A DNA stretch of 64,000 nucleotides, taken from Tetrapyrgos nigripes. Taxonomy: Eukaryota > Basidiomycota > Agaricomycetes > Agaricales > Campanellaceae. The notes under the pieces were generated by a model, which was not told where the DNA came from, did no database searches, and was given only the letters and a program-made list of their open reading frames with translations. The DNA is taken from assembly GCA_013368315.1 (NCBI GenBank), contig JAACJM010000020.1, forward strand, positions 558,001 to 622,000. Reading direction: 5' to 3'. Of the stretch, positions 26,419 through 38,673 are shown one piece after another. The translations under genes and the position numbers were made by a program. Each line of letters begins with the position of its first letter. Positions within the stretch are counted from its first letter, which is position 1.

Positions 26419-27798
26419 ATGGCCTCAAGACCCACCGTCAACGTCCGCTCCGTCTCGGGAGGTAGGATTTGCGGTATCTTTGCATCTTATTCATTTTGTC
26501 TGATTATTGTTCAAAACAGAGGCATCTACCTCCCTTCCCCTTCCCGCCGTTTTGACGGCCCCGATTCGTCTTGATGTCGTGTCTCAAGTCCACAGTCGGT
26601 ACCAAATCATTGTTGAGGAACCTGCTCTGACTAGGAATATACAGAAAGCATGGCCAAAAACAGAAGGCAGGCGTACGCCGTGAGCGTGAAGGCTGGTCAC
26701 CAAACTAGTGCCGAATCTTGGGGTACTGGTCGTGCTGTTGCTCGTATTCCCCGTGTTGGCGGTGGAGGAACTCACCGTTCCGGCCAGGTGCGTTTTGTGA
26801 TGCATTCGGTAATATGGACCATTTTCTAAATGTTTTAAACAGGCTGCTTTCGGTAACATGTGCCGTGGTGGTCGTATGTTCGCTCCGACCAAGACTTGGC
26901 GTAAATGGCACGTCAAGGTCAACCAGAACCAGCGTCGCTTTGCTGTTGTTTCTGCCCTTGCTGCTTCTGCTCTTCCTTCCCTTGTCCTTGCTCGTGGACA
27001 CCGTATTGAGCAGATCGAAGAGGTTCCCCTCGTCGTCTCCTCCCAGATTGAGGGCTTTAAGAAGACCAAGGAAGCTGTTGCCCTTCTCAAGTCCCTTCAC
27101 GCTTACACCGACGTCGTCAAAGTTTCTAACTCTCGTAAACTCCGTGCTGGCAAGGGTAAAATGAGGAACAGACGCCACCGCCAACGTCGTGGTCCTCTCG
27201 TCGTCTACAACGAGGACAATGGTATTGTCAAGGCATTCAGGAACCTTCCTGGTGTTGAGCTTGTCAATGTGAGGAGGCTCAACCTTCTCCAGCTCGCCCC
27301 TGGTGGTCACCTTGGCCGATTTGTTATTTGGACTGAGGGTGCTTTCGGTCTCCTTGATGAGGTCTTTGGTACCTTTGACAAGGCATCCTCCTTCAAGAAG
27401 GACTACATGTAAGTTCGTCAACAACCTTACCCCATTCATTTCTCATTCCCTGCCCATAGCCTTCCCACCGCCAAAATCTCCAACCCGGACGTTACCCGTC
27501 TCATCAACTCGACGGAAATACAGTCTGTTGTCCGCCCCGCTGGCCAGAAAGTACAGAAACGTCCCTGGACCCAGAAGAAGAACCCTCTTCACAACAAGGC
27601 TGTCTTGTTCCGTCTCAACCCCTACGCCAAAACCCTTCGTCGTCAAGAGCTTCGTACGTGTACTCTCTACGCTGTACTTTTACTTGTGCTTACTTCTTCC
27701 CAGTCAAGCAGGAGCGTATCAAGGCCAAGGGTGCCAAGAAGCCCAAAACACCCAAAGCTGCTGGCGAGGCCTTTCTCTCTATCCTTCACGCCCCTTAA
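26419..27798 (+). CDS. RPL4: 60S ribosomal protein L4 (uL4)
   Basis: Structural protein of the large ribosomal subunit with a loop lining the exit tunnel. The ATG at 26419 gives [14 protein letters not shown], then spliced [20 protein letters not shown] and [16 protein letters not shown]. The tunnel-loop hallmark is [20 protein letters not shown] followed by [18 protein letters not shown]. Further conserved blocks are [32 protein letters not shown] and [20 protein letters not shown]. Five introns split the gene, and it ends [11 protein letters not shown] with TAA at 27796-27798. Length about 360 residues, as expected. Codons are strongly biased toward C- and T-ending ones (GTC, CTC, ACC), typical of high expression. 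Confidence 0.96.
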
Positions 27799-28061
27799 GC
27801 TGTTGGACGGAGCAATGGTTAGGATTATCTGTTGTTGTGTTATACGTTTACTGCACCCATGTTCTATGTTCGCAAGTATGCTATCTCTATGTGTCCATAG
27901 ACACTCGATATGAAAATCACATTCTCCATTGGGTCATAACATGCATGTTCTATGTACGAGCAGCCGCGATACATTAAATATTAGGGTACTGTATGAGTCA
28001 AAACGAGTGGGGTATGTATGTCTGCAGTCCAAAACGAGCGATTCTAAAAAATACGAGAAGA

Positions 28062-29941
28062 TCACTGCGGTCGACACTCCGGTTCTCCAGGTTGGTCATC
28101 ATCCTCGTCCTCCCAGTCGTCCTCATCGTTACCGAACTGATTCATAAAACCATGATCAAAGAAGTTGCTGCTAGCTTGATAAGATTGTGCACGCACGTCC
28201 ACTATATCACTCTCCTCATACTTGGCTTCATCGACGATCTCTGGTTGTGGATCCACGTCCGCTTTCTTGGGTGGGAGAAGTTTGAGCAGGGCCTGTTGAC
28301 ACATAGGAGTTTAGAGACAGAGTACTATTAGATTAGGCACTGACTCACCTGTTGATCAACAGTGTTTAACCACTGGCTGTCAGGCATCTCAATTTCAAGC
28401 ACAACGTAGAGATCGCCCTTTTGTTCCGAGTGCTTGTACACAGGCATGCCTTCTCCCCGTAGAACAATAGAGCTACCTGAAGACAGAATCTTTCCGGGTG
28501 TTGAAGTGACTTTGATACCCCGTCCATCAAGATGGGTGACGAGAATCCTCGAGAACCCAAGGAGAGCTTCAGAAAGAGTTATTTTGACAGTTGTGAGCAG
28601 GTCATTCCCAGATCGTTCAAAAGACTCATGATGAATCATATCAAGAACAAAGACTACGTCTCCAGCAGGAAGTCCGGGCTAAAAGGGGAAAAAAATCGGC
28701 CGAATTAGCACTGCAGTGGATGTGATTTGGGACGGCATACCTCTTCGTCACCGGCACCTGCAAGAACTATCCTCTGACGATCGGTCATGCCCTTTTCAAT
28801 GAAAAGTTCTTGTCTCGTCTTTTGCGATACAGTTTTTTCGCCTTTACACTTTTTACATCTGAGTAGAGAGCTTAGTCGAGACAAAAACCAATCATCGAAG
28901 CGAAGCATACCTGTCCTTCTCTTTAAGTTTTTCACCAGAGCCATCGCAATCAGAGCATTTGACTCTGGATGTCCCCAGGTGTGAGGGTGATATCTAAGTG
29001 ATGTCAGTGTACGAAATGTTCACAGATGGGTGGGCAACATACGTGGCTTGTAGCAAACGTCCAGCCTTTTCCTTCACATGTTGAACAGGATTTAGGCTTG
29101 CCTTTCCCTCGGGCACCAGTACTGCGAGTGGTAAGTAGGAGTCTGATTCTCTGATGGCAAACGCACTCACCCTTTGCAGACATCACACACGACATCCTTC
29201 TCCATGTTCAACTTGATCGACTTTCCGTTGTACAGGTCTTCCAACGTCACTTCGTGATGATGAACGGAGTCGGTGCCTTTTGTTCTTGGTCTTCCTCCTC
29301 CTCCACCAAGGTCGAATCCAAAGCTAAACCCTCCTCCTCCACCACCACCACCACCAAAGAACTGTGCAAAGATATCGTCCATGTCTCCCATACCTGCCCC
29401 TGCTCGCAAACCATCCATACCACCAGCATCATAGGCTGCTCTTGTATCGGGGTCACTCAAGACCTCATAACTGTCAAATGCAACTCGAGGTCAAGAATAG
29501 GAGATATGACTAATGGGAAACAACGGACGCAGCTTGGACTTCCTGAAATTTTTCTGATGCATCTGGGTCATTGATGTTCTATGGCCTGGATAAGAGGTAG
29601 GGTCAAAGATGACTGGAAGGAGACACGTACTTTGTCCTGCGTAGAACAAGTTCTTCAGGTTAAAGGAACAACTAAGAGTGAGATGTGGACCCACTGGATG
29701 AATATCTCGAGCCTGAATAATTATGAGAGTGTGTTATCTGCAAGAAACGAGTAATCCACCTTCTTTCTGTAGGCCTTCTTGATTTCGACTACACAATGTT
29801 CAGCGGCGCACTGGCTGCTGAGGGTGTCAACTTACCTTCACTTGCGGTCACTGAGACATCGAGCAAATCGTAAAGGTGGGTCTCCACGGGCACTACAGAC
29901 AGGTCATTCAAGAAAATAGACAGGTAAAGGGGACACTTACT
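28062..29941 (-). CDS. Class A (type I) J-domain co-chaperone of Hsp70
   Basis: Hsp40 that stimulates Hsp70 ATPase and binds unfolded protein. Domains in order: J domain with LYDLLDV, KKAYRKKARDIHPDKN and YEVLSDPDTRAAYD; a Gly-rich linker (GGGGGGGGGFSFGF); a four-repeat zinc finger (CDVCKGSG, CSTCEGKG, CSDCDGSG, CKKCKGEK); and client-binding domains containing GDVVFVLD and EMPDSQWL. The tail is acidic (DEDDWEDEDDD) and ends in CRPQ. No ATG precedes PVETHLYDLL in its exon. Removing the intron 29893-29940 joins A (29941) to TGCCCGTGG, so the start codon itself is split. One J-domain intron uses the rare donor GTCCGT. It is Ydj1/Xdj1-like but its C-terminus differs from the usual CAQQ type. Divergent from RCM1. 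Confidence 0.9.
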
Positions 29942-30309
29942 TTGTGAGTAGCAGGTGTGTTGAAGGATCGCCCCGAGGATGACAAAATTGGGCGTGTGAA
30001 CACAAAAGAAAAATTTTGAAATTGCTCGACACGCCTTCGATTGCTGCTTGTTGCTTACCACAACAGTCAACAAGGTGAGATTTTCCTTCCTTTTCACGTT
30101 CTGAATGATGTTTTCTTTCATAACTTATCTACATTGTCCGACTTTGTGACGACTACTATCAACCTGACACCCTCTTCTCTCTGTCTTGACCCCAAGCTGA
30201 CTCGTGTTTCATCAGGTCCAATACTGTCTATCTCGTCCTGTAGTTCCTCTTCACTCTTCATTGCTTCTACAATTCTGATAGGTTCCTGTCTGTACTGTAG
30301 AATGACACC
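29942..30309. promoter_or_regulatory. Divergent promoter region, J-protein / RCM1
   Basis: About 370 bp between the two start codons; it also holds the 5' leader of the J-protein. AT-rich stretches occur near 30005-30020. No heat-shock element with three clear GAA/TTC units was made out by eye. Confidence 0.35.
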
Positions 30310-32164
30310 ATGAATTTTTACTTCTCTGCCGCTGAGGTTCTTAACCGTCTCGATGCCAAGCAAGGTTCTATCAAGGGCCTCATTGCCAACATTCCCGAAA
30401 AAGATAGAAAGAGAACATCTGCACTTGTGATCGAGACCCTCAAATGTAAGGTTGTGCATCCAGACAACTACCTGTACCTAACACACGTCGTAGATAAACC
30501 TGTCCTGACCGAAGTCATCAATGAAGCCAAACTGATGAAGGAAGAGCGGAAAAAACTTACTTCTCTCAGTCTGGTGCTCGTCCTCGTTCACGATCTCCTA
30601 CTGGCCAACGGGATACAAGCAGGGGATGGGCCTATAAAACAAGCCATTCTGCGACACAAGACGCGTCTTCATGGAGAATTTCAGAAACTCAAGATTAAGC
30701 GTGGAGTCAGATCGAATGGAGAATTGGCGCAAGTTGGGGATGCTCGTGCAGGTTCGTCCATGTCATGACTATTTCCATGGCCGATTAACAGCTTGTTCTT
30801 TTCGCAGCGCAAATACCCCGCTATGTCCGTGTCAACACCTGTCTTTGGACAACGCAAGCCGCAATAGCCTACTTCGTTGCCAAAGGCTTTACACTGTCTG
30901 GACCATTTGACTCGTCAAAGTAAGTCGTTCACCTTTTTCTGCGTGAAGAGGAAATCGACTGCTGTGATACAGTAACCGAGGTTTCGCCGAGGATCCTCAC
31001 ATACCCAACCTCTTGCAATTCCATCCTCAAATCTCTTTTCAAGAAGACGCTGCGTATAAGGATGGCAGACTTATACTTCAAGACAAAGCCTCGTGCTTCC
31101 CTGCTATTGTTCTGGACCCCCCGGCTACAGATGAAGCTACAGTTATAGACGCAACGTCCGCTCCGGGGAATAAGACTTCTCATCTTAGTGCGCTCATGAA
31201 AGGAAAGGGGACGGTATATTGTCAATTATGCTCCTAGTCTCAGTCCACCTGAAATGCCATTTCTAGCTTCTGGCTTTTGAGAGAGACAGAAAACGGTTTT
31301 CCACTCTGAAAATGATGCTTTCCAAAGCTACATGCAAAAATGTTACAACTATAAACGCAGACTTTCTGACAACGGATCCCTCGGACTCAAAATATGCACA
31401 GGTTACCCATATGCAAGTGTCCCCTGTTCTCGTGATGGACCCTTGCTGACTGCCATGAAAAAAAAACTCACAGCCTTTTAGATCCTTCTTGTAGTGGTTC
31501 TGGTATCGTCAACAGACTGGATTACCTTCTTGAGTCCGGTAATACTTACCTTCTCGTTATCTTCACTGGCTGACAAGGAATATCTCTTTCATTCAGAACA
31601 AGATGACGACACGGGTCAAGAAGACCGTCTAAACAAGCTGGCTTCTTTCCAGGCTATGATGATCAAGCACGCCATGAAATGTGAGTTTGTATACCGACGG
31701 AGTTGTCATTCCGCTCAAAAGTCTACCAGTCCCCAACGTCCAGAGAATCGTCTACTCCACGTGCAGTATACACGCTATCGAAGACGAACATGTAGTCCGA
31801 GAGGTGCTCAAGTCAGACGAGGCCCTATCTGGTCCCTTCAGGCTTGCACCTGCGGAACAAGTTTTACCGCAATGGACACGTCGAGGTCTCCCAGACGAGA
31901 TGGATGACCCTGGTAAGTGGTTTTAATCTATAGTTACACGTACACCAACTATCAACGATCGGCGCTCGAGCTGACGTTGTTTCAGACCATGCTTCCTCTC
32001 TGGTACGTTGCCTACCTGGGGAAGATGGAACGAATGGTTTCTTTGTGTCGTGTTTCATCAGGAAGGCATCTACATCGAAACGCAAGATCGAAGAAGCTTC
32101 GAATTCCTCCGAAGAAGTGCTGCAGCAGCTTCCGCGGAGAAAGAAGAAAAAGAAGAAAACATAG
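30310..32164 (+). CDS. RCM1: 25S rRNA (cytosine-C5) methyltransferase, NSUN5/Rcm1 family
   Basis: S-adenosylmethionine-dependent m5C methyltransferase of the NOP2/Sun family, acting on large-subunit rRNA in the nucleolus. The ATG at 30310 opens MNFYFSAAEVLNRLDAKQGS. The N-terminal part (YLYLTHVVDKPVLTEV, LVLVHDLLLANGIQ) is typical of NSUN5. Then IPRYVRVNTC, motif I VIDATSAPGNKTSHLSA, the DPSCSGSG motif IV cysteine and the STCSIHAIEDEHVV motif VI cysteine. Motif I reads DATSAPGNKT in place of the common DxCAAPGxKT. The C-terminus is very basic (RRKKKKKKT), a likely nucleolar signal, with TAG at 32162-32164. Around seven introns. Looks intact. Confidence 0.9.
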
Positions 32165-32569
32165 TGCTGCCATTGGCTGTTCTTACTTCTTTCTGTCTAC
32201 ACTATTCGCTTACGACAGTACAGTATATTGCAATACCACCATTTTTAAGGAAAACGATCTCATGACATTCTGAGGGAAGCTTTAACGAGAATGAAGCTGT
32301 TATGTTAGCTGGTTAGCTACCGGTCAGTGCCTACGATGTTACATCATAATCATTCCTACTCGCCACTCCGATATCTCCTAGGAACTGCTGGACGACAACT
32401 GAACTGTCAGTCAAAGCTCAAACATACAAAGAACCGAAAACGACTCGGGCAGGAAACGAGATGAGCTAGTGTGGAGCGACAGGATGGGGAAATTTTTAGT
32501 GTTTTTCTGCTGATGGTTAGAAAGGAAGGGCTGGAAAAGGGAATCATGAATTTGGGAACGATTAGTGGT
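32165..32569. other. Convergent intergenic region, RCM1 / branchpoint-binding protein
   Basis: About 400 bp between two stop codons. No gene, repeat or conserved element is seen. Confidence 0.5.
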
Positions 32570-34364
32570 TTAGCTGGCCTGTTGTTGAGCGTATTGACCC
32601 TGGTAATACGAGGCGTAATTGGCGTAATCTTGAGATTGCTGGGGGTATCCACCCTGCTGAGAATATCCTCCACCCCATCCTCCATATCCACCACCACCAC
32701 CACCACCACTGGATTGAGAGAACCCTCCCTGAGGAGGTCGATAGCCCTGGTTCTGATTCTGAGGGATATTGTTTGTTTGCCAATTCTCGGGACGACGCCA
32801 AGGAGGAATATTCGTTCCTCCGCCCGTGATATCATGGCCTCCACTGGGTCCAGCAGCCCAAGAAGGTTTGTTGAGATCGATGGCATTCCCAGCTGCAGTG
32901 GGTTCACCCAATTCGGCCATCAGGCTCGCATATTCGGAATCGAAGCCGCCTCGCGACATGTGAGGCGTAGGTGGAGGAGGAGGAGCGTTGGGGTCTTTGT
33001 TGACGGTACAATCCCGAGCCATGTGACCTGCGCTGCCACAAACACGACATATGATATTGGCCGTGAAGTTGCGCTGCTCAGGGCAATCGTACTTCCGGTG
33101 GCCTACGCCACCGCAGTTCTGGCATATCTGATTTTCGTCATCCCGCAGAGTACCGTTCAAGGCAGCGAGTTCTCGAAGCTGGTTTCGTTTGTGGTCATTC
33201 TGGCCTTCGGGGGTAGATGCGGCCTGGAGAAAGGGTTAGCAATCATTGGTAATCCAACGAGGATAAAAAGAACGAACGCACCGTCTCGATGACTCTGTTG
33301 ATCATCTTAACGCAAGCCGCCACTTTTTCCTCCGAATCAGCAAGCACCAAGCAATGGAGATCCTCTTCGGCATCGTCTGCATACTGGTCTTGACGAGCCT
33401 TTCCTTCCTTCACGCTTCCTTTTCCCCGAATACTGATCTTGGCTCCGCTCTCTCTCTCCATTTTCTTCAGACTGTTTCCACGAGGGCCGACGAGGAGACC
33501 GAAGAAGTTAATCTCAGGGAACTCCTTAACTGGTATGTAGACTTTGTCAGAAGGACGTTGGGAGCGTTTTTGCTGGTGGTATTCGACGGGTGGACGGAAG
33601 TTGGGATCATTTTTCATGGCGCGATCAACCAAACGGATGCGCTCGTCCTCGAGCTTTTTGCGGTAGCGGACTTCGCGAGTGTTGGTTCTGCGACCATGGG
33701 CATCGTAGGTGGGTGGTGGGGATGGAGATCTAGAGAACGAGAATCAGTACATGTACACGTCGACATCGAAAAGAAAACGCACCGTTCTCGCTCAGGCGGA
33801 ACGTAATCATTGAGCCTTAGTTTCCTGTTGATTTCTTCCAGTCGCAAGTGAATAGCATAATTGTCGAGCTGAGCCTGCGAAACTCCAGCAGCAGAGATGG
33901 CGGTAGGAAGACCGGGAATTTCGGTCTTTCCCTCACCCCAGCGACTACGTCGTTTACGAGGGGCGTTGGAGTCAACTAGCGTGAGTGATGGTCAGGATTA
34001 GTAAAAGGGTCAGTACTCGTCAGTTGTAAGTGCAAGCTGCCGAGTCAAGTCTCGTAGTGCTGTGAGAAGTAGACCATGCACGTCTGTTGTAACAGTGTCC
34101 TGCTTACCTTTAGGATCTCCATTCACAGGAGATTCTTCTCTGCCGCGTTTGCCTGGGCTGTCAAGACTATGGTCTTGAGGCTTTGGGTAGGCAGAAGGAC
34201 TTGGCTGCGCTAGCTGAGGAGGAGCTGATTCCTCTGCGGGAGCTGGGCCAAAACGGCGACGCTGGCCAAGAGGCACTATAAAAGAGTGAGTTGAATGAAA
34301 ATGGACGAAAGAGGACCATACCATCGTTGGTGCCGGTTATCTGACGAGTTGCTGGTCTCCACAT
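32570..34364 (-). CDS. MSL5: Branchpoint-binding protein / splicing factor 1 (BBP, SF1)
   Basis: Recognises the intron branchpoint and, with U2AF65, marks the 3' splice site in the commitment complex. The ATG at 34362-34364 starts [14 protein letters not shown]. An intron joins this to [11 protein letters not shown]. The U2AF ligand motif RKRRSRWG is present near the N-terminus. Then come the coiled helix-hairpin ([18 protein letters not shown]), the KH-QUA2 domain ([20 protein letters not shown]) and two zinc knuckles of C-x2-C-x4-H-x4-C type ([28 protein letters not shown]). The C-terminus is Pro- and then Gly/Gln/Tyr-rich. Four or five introns. The stop is at 32570-32572. Divergent from the bZIP gene. 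Confidence 0.95.
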
Positions 34365-34835
34365 CGCGAAAAAAAACTCAAGGCAGTTGGACGGAGGTTG
34401 CAGGGAGTCAGGTGTGCTGACATAATCATCCTCGGCAGAAATGATCATGATGCACCCGCCGTCCCGAGCCACTGTGTCTGCTCTCATGCACCGGGTTTGA
34501 AAACAGGGGCAATTCCCTTCCATCGTGCGGCACCCGTCGCAACACGATCGAGTGTTCAGTTCCAGAAGAGTCAGGACGGAGAAGTGTGGCTTTTCTGAGA
34601 CAGCCTCTTCTCTTGGCTTCTTACACGTTCTTACACAGTCTTACGCAGTCTTACGCTCACTGTAACACGAGGCGGCCGAGCCTCATCCGCACTACACGTG
34701 TTCCAGAGGTTGCTATGATGACATAATAATAATAGGAGTTAAAATAATTTATCGATCGACCAGATTCAAGTGCCCGATGCGAAAGAGGAAAAGGGAAGGG
34801 TATATATGTTTCTGGGCTTCGTCCCTGGGCCCTCC
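34365..34835. promoter_or_regulatory. Divergent promoter region, BBP / bZIP factor
   Basis: About 470 bp between the start codons. Three close repeats of TTACAC/GTTCTTAC-type sequence (CTTACACGTTCTTACACAG near 34620) and an AATAATAATA tract near 34725 are visible. A TATATATG motif sits at 34801-34808, overlapping an in-frame upstream ATG at 34806. The true bZIP start could therefore be 34806 or 34836. Confidence 0.4.
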
Positions 34836-35854
34836 ATGTCTTCTTCCAAGCGTGGCCGCAAACGAAACGACACTCTCCCACCAAACCGTGCTCGTGACGT
34901 CCAACGCGCCTTTCGCGCTCGTCGCGCTGCTCATCTCCAGGTCAGCCCCCCGAACCCCTCCTTTATTTCATATCTAATTTCATGTTCTACTTCTAGGCCT
35001 TGGAACAGCGCGTCTCTGACCTTGAAGAAGAGAACACTTATCTCCGGCAGGCTCTCAACCTGCCTCCTGCCAATCGTCCCCCTCTAGGCAAGGGGCCCAC
35101 CGGCAAGGACAAGGCCAAGCCCTTCGACACCTCTCCAGCCCCTCCTTTATCTCTTCGCTCCCGCGAGTCTTCCTCTGCAGACTCGCCAGACTCTACTCGC
35201 GTCAGCTCACATTCACCCTCCCAAGTCTCCGGCCTTCCTTCGTCTCATGTAGACGATGTCAGTGGCTCGCAGTGGGACCAGCCCATCCTTCTTCACGAAC
35301 ACCCGCAGTCGGATATGTCTAGTTCATCCGCCTCCTCCTCATATCCCCTACCTCCCTTGAATATCCCTGCCATCCCTTCAAAACCCGTGCAGTACAATCC
35401 ATACCCTTCTTCAATACCCTCTACCTCTCGCTCCCCCGTGTACATGAACAGCTCCCAAACCGACTACCCACATTCTGCCGATCGGCCGATGACTTCGACC
35501 TACAATAGCCCGACTTTCACTTTGCGCAATTCCGTTCGCACTTCCGATGATGCGCGCACCTACTATTCATACGCATCTCACGACGACCACCTCCATGCTT
35601 CTGCCGCTGTTATCTCAGCCCCGCTTCATACCCATCACCGTGATACCTCCCTTCCTTATCCCTCTCGTCGTGCCATGACCGACCCTCAGTCAACCTACAC
35701 CTCTGACTTTACCCACATCCATCTCCCTTCTCCTCATAGCATTCGTTTACCTTCGCCGCCACAAGGTCTTCAGGATGGTCGGGGAACCAGTAGTGGTCAT
35801 ATTGCTTCAAGGCACACATACGAGACAGATGGTCGCGTTTCGGGAATGTCGTGA
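34836..35854 (+). CDS. bZIP transcription factor with atypical basic region
   Basis: Nuclear DNA-binding protein of about 320 residues. The chosen start (ATG 34836) gives MSSSKRGRKRNDTLPPNRAR; ATG 34806 would add ten residues. The basic region is ARDVQRAFRARRAAHLQ. It is followed by a zipper with leucines seven apart (ALEQRVSDLEEENTYLRQAL) that ends at a proline. One 56-bp intron (34941-34996) lies exactly at the basic-zipper junction. Counting back from the conserved F-R, the invariant Asn of N-x7-R is Ala; an Asn sits two residues earlier. The rest is Ser/Pro/Tyr/His-rich and likely disordered, with no second domain. I recall similar sequences as conserved in basidiomycetes. Target genes unknown. 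Confidence 0.85.
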
Positions 35855-36650
35855 TTCTCTCGTAGTTGGCTGTGCCACTTTGTTTTTCTTTTTACGGTGT
35901 CTGTAACGATTTCATGAGCTTTCGAACTTTATTCGCGTGTTATTGCATGAACTTTTTTGTATCCCTACTAATTGTTTGACCTACATAGAGTCGTATATGT
36001 CCTCCTACGATACCTACTTTGACGAGTTGTACTTCTTATTACCCACCGTGTGGACTTATTAATATTCAAGTACTATCCAAGCCTATAGTCTACCTTATTA
36101 TCAATATTCCTACTCACTACAATGTCGAATCCCAATGCGCTTATACGCGCCCTGTACCCCGGAAAGGGGCGTGTCAATGTTCGACCGGAAAAAAGATTCG
36201 TGCCATACGGAATCCCGGGATTTCGGATACAGGATCAGACCTTCCTCTCCAGAATGGAGAGCACCGCTTGTACCACTCGATCGAATCCGGTATCTTTTAC
36301 GACATGGAAGGACATGGAGGGTCCGAAATAAAAGGGCTTGAGATCTGGTGAGACTCTGTGAAACTGTTGACTTACAAACGACTTGGAAGACCACACAGGC
36401 TAGTCCCGGTCAATAAACAAAAATCGTATATACATTATTCGATTCGATTCAGAACATATATGTACATTAGAGTTTGCCTAGTAGTTAGCCATTAGCCACG
36501 AGCAGGTATATCAGATAATCAGCAATATCAACATCAACCACTCAGCAGATTCAGGATAGATTGCGCAAAAACCACATTCCCAACAACCCATGATCTCTCC
36601 AGGCTCGAATGCAGGGCGGATACGGACAATTAATGTAGATTGTCATTGCA
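35855..36650. other. Convergent intergenic region, bZIP / UNG, no supported gene
   Basis: Nearly 800 bp between two stop codons. Overlapping short frames occur at 36110-36390 in several phases, but none shows a domain or convincing splice structure. GC-rich inverted bits (CCCCGGAAAGGGG near 36160) make a small hairpin possible. Could hold an unrecognised RNA or repeat fragment. Confidence 0.4.
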
Positions 36651-38443
36651 TCACTGAGAGGGCTTCGGTGATCCATCCGATGTGGCGGACGGGACGTCGA
36701 GCCGACACCAGTCCACTTTACCCTCTGCTCCGTACTTTTTCTCTAGCCACTCGTTTGCAGCTCGGAAGTGTCCGTTACCGAGGAAACCTCGATGAGCTGC
36801 GCGTGGAGAAGGATGCTGTCAAGTAAATCAATCAGAAAGAACCATGCATGAGCAAACGGTCTGAGCGAGTAAGGGAGAAAACACGAGGTGGAACAGCAAA
36901 AAGAACAGAAAAGCGGAAAGAAACACGAGGCATTACACGATGGCATGGAGACTCACCGCACTTGTCAAGATTAGGTGCTTTGTCTGTTCAAAAGAGTGGC
37001 TGTGTCAGTCAACGAAAATAAATTTTCAATGTATCAAGGATCCACCGACGTCCTCAGACAGCGCGTTTAACGCGTGTTTCTTCCCGCTCGGGCTTCGATG
37101 GGATCCTTCCAACTGGAGTAGAAGGAAGTTGCACTAACCTTGTCAAGCTTCGCCACTCTTTCTTGAGCAAATGCACCCCAAGCCATGAATACAACTCCTC
37201 TGCCCACGCCACCCCCAGATGGAAGGTTTGCACCACCATACTTGTTCACGACGTCAACAACTTTGTCCGTAAATTGCTCCCAGCCTTTGCCCGAGTGGGA
37301 ACCAGGATTACCTGGTTGGACAGAGAGGCAGGTGTTCAGCATGAGAACCCCGTTAGAAGCCCACGCTGATAGATTGCTGATTTGGATAGAAAGGGTCCAT
37401 CGACCGGAACTGTAAGCTGGGATGACAGATACATGAGAGAGAGTATGCACACACCCATGTCTAGGCGGTACAAAGTCAGGATACTCCGCCTTGATTTCGG
37501 CATAGATCTACAAAGTGAAACACCACAGGAAAAAGGACGACAAGCGCGAGTCAGCTGGGGGTTGGGAAACTCATTGATTGTTGCCAAAAGTTAAACGAAT
37601 AGTGTGTGCATCCATCAATTAATCGTCTTGGACTTACGTTTAGCAAGGATCCGGGCACAGCAACCCCAAGGGGAACAGAGAAACAAAGACCTAGAAAAGG
37701 ATCAGTCGCAGACCAAAGAAGCAAGGATCATTCTTACCTTGAGCTTGACCGCGTCCTGGATAGGGATCTTGACCTATGATGACGACTTTCACTCGCCCCA
37801 GTGGTGTATTGGACCAGCGGTAGATGTCAGCAGCTACAAGGAAAGGCGTCATCATGACCATGTTGTATGATGAAAAGAAGTTGAGGATTTACGAGAAGGA
37901 TACACTGTAAGAGGTTTGACGCTGTCATTGATGCTTCGAAGACCTTCTTTCCACAGGAAACGCTTGAGTGCAATAAAGTAGGGTTTCTTGATCTCATCCT
38001 TGAGGACTTTGAACCTAATTCAGAAGAGATAAAAGTTTCTTAACCGGAACAGCATATTCCGAGAATTGATCTCACCAACTTTTACCCAGCGTCTGACATT
38101 CAAGTTGAAGAAGGGTACTCTGCTCCTCATTCAGCGAGTCACGGAAGGCCTTGAGAGAGAACGGAATGGAATTGAGCTTCTGCAGCCCGTTGAGAGTAGA
38201 TAACGATGACGTGGACGCGTCCAGCCTCAGCTTTTTGGCACTTGGCTCCGACGATGTTTTTTGTGAAAACATAGCATCCAGCGTAGCCTGCCGCTTCAGA
38301 GAGGGGTTTTTGGACGCGTCTTTCTTGGCAAGTGGCGCGCCATTAGACACGGGTGCAGTGACAGAAGTTTCTGACTTCTGCGATGATTTCGGGGTGTCTA
38401 GATCTTCAAGATAGACAGCGCTGTCTTCTGAATGAGATGTCAT
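36651..38443 (-). CDS. UNG1: Uracil-DNA glycosylase (family 1 UDG)
   Basis: Base-excision repair enzyme that removes uracil from DNA. The ATG at 38441-38443 opens [17 protein letters not shown] disordered N-terminus contains QATLDAMF, matching the PCNA-interaction box pattern, and KKLRL. The catalytic region reads [20 protein letters not shown] (water-activating Asp in GQDPY), then [40 protein letters not shown], and the active-site [17 protein letters not shown]. These pieces come from about eight exons. The His common after GQDPY and the QAHG His are Pro and Gln here. The last exon ends GSPKPSQ with TGA at 36651-36653. Divergent from dolichol kinase. Nuclear form likely. Confidence 0.92.
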
Positions 38444-38673
38444 TGAGAAGAGAAGCGAAAAACGAAAAGACGGTGCACAGAGACGCGCGGTCCACTGTCG
38501 TGGCCACTTGGAACAGAAATCATCACGTGTTCTACATCATTGTACACGTCGAACCTGAAGGTGTATTTCATTACATCTTTTCAAGCTGCCTCGTTCCAAG
38601 TCTTCTCCTTCTCCTCCTCCTTCGTCGAGGCTCGTGTCCAGACGAAGCGACCCAAACCGCAAGCAGTCCCAAA

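Noticed and set aside
26705..27439. Minus-strand frame of 244 codons
   Set aside because: Antisense of the biased codons of RPL4; the plus strand is unmistakable.
32471..33292. Plus-strand frame of 273 codons
   Set aside because: Antisense of the branchpoint-binding protein C-terminus (zinc knuckles and Gly-rich tail on the minus strand).
36110..36394. Several overlapping short frames on both strands
   Set aside because: None has a recognised motif, and openness in many frames at once points to base composition, not coding.
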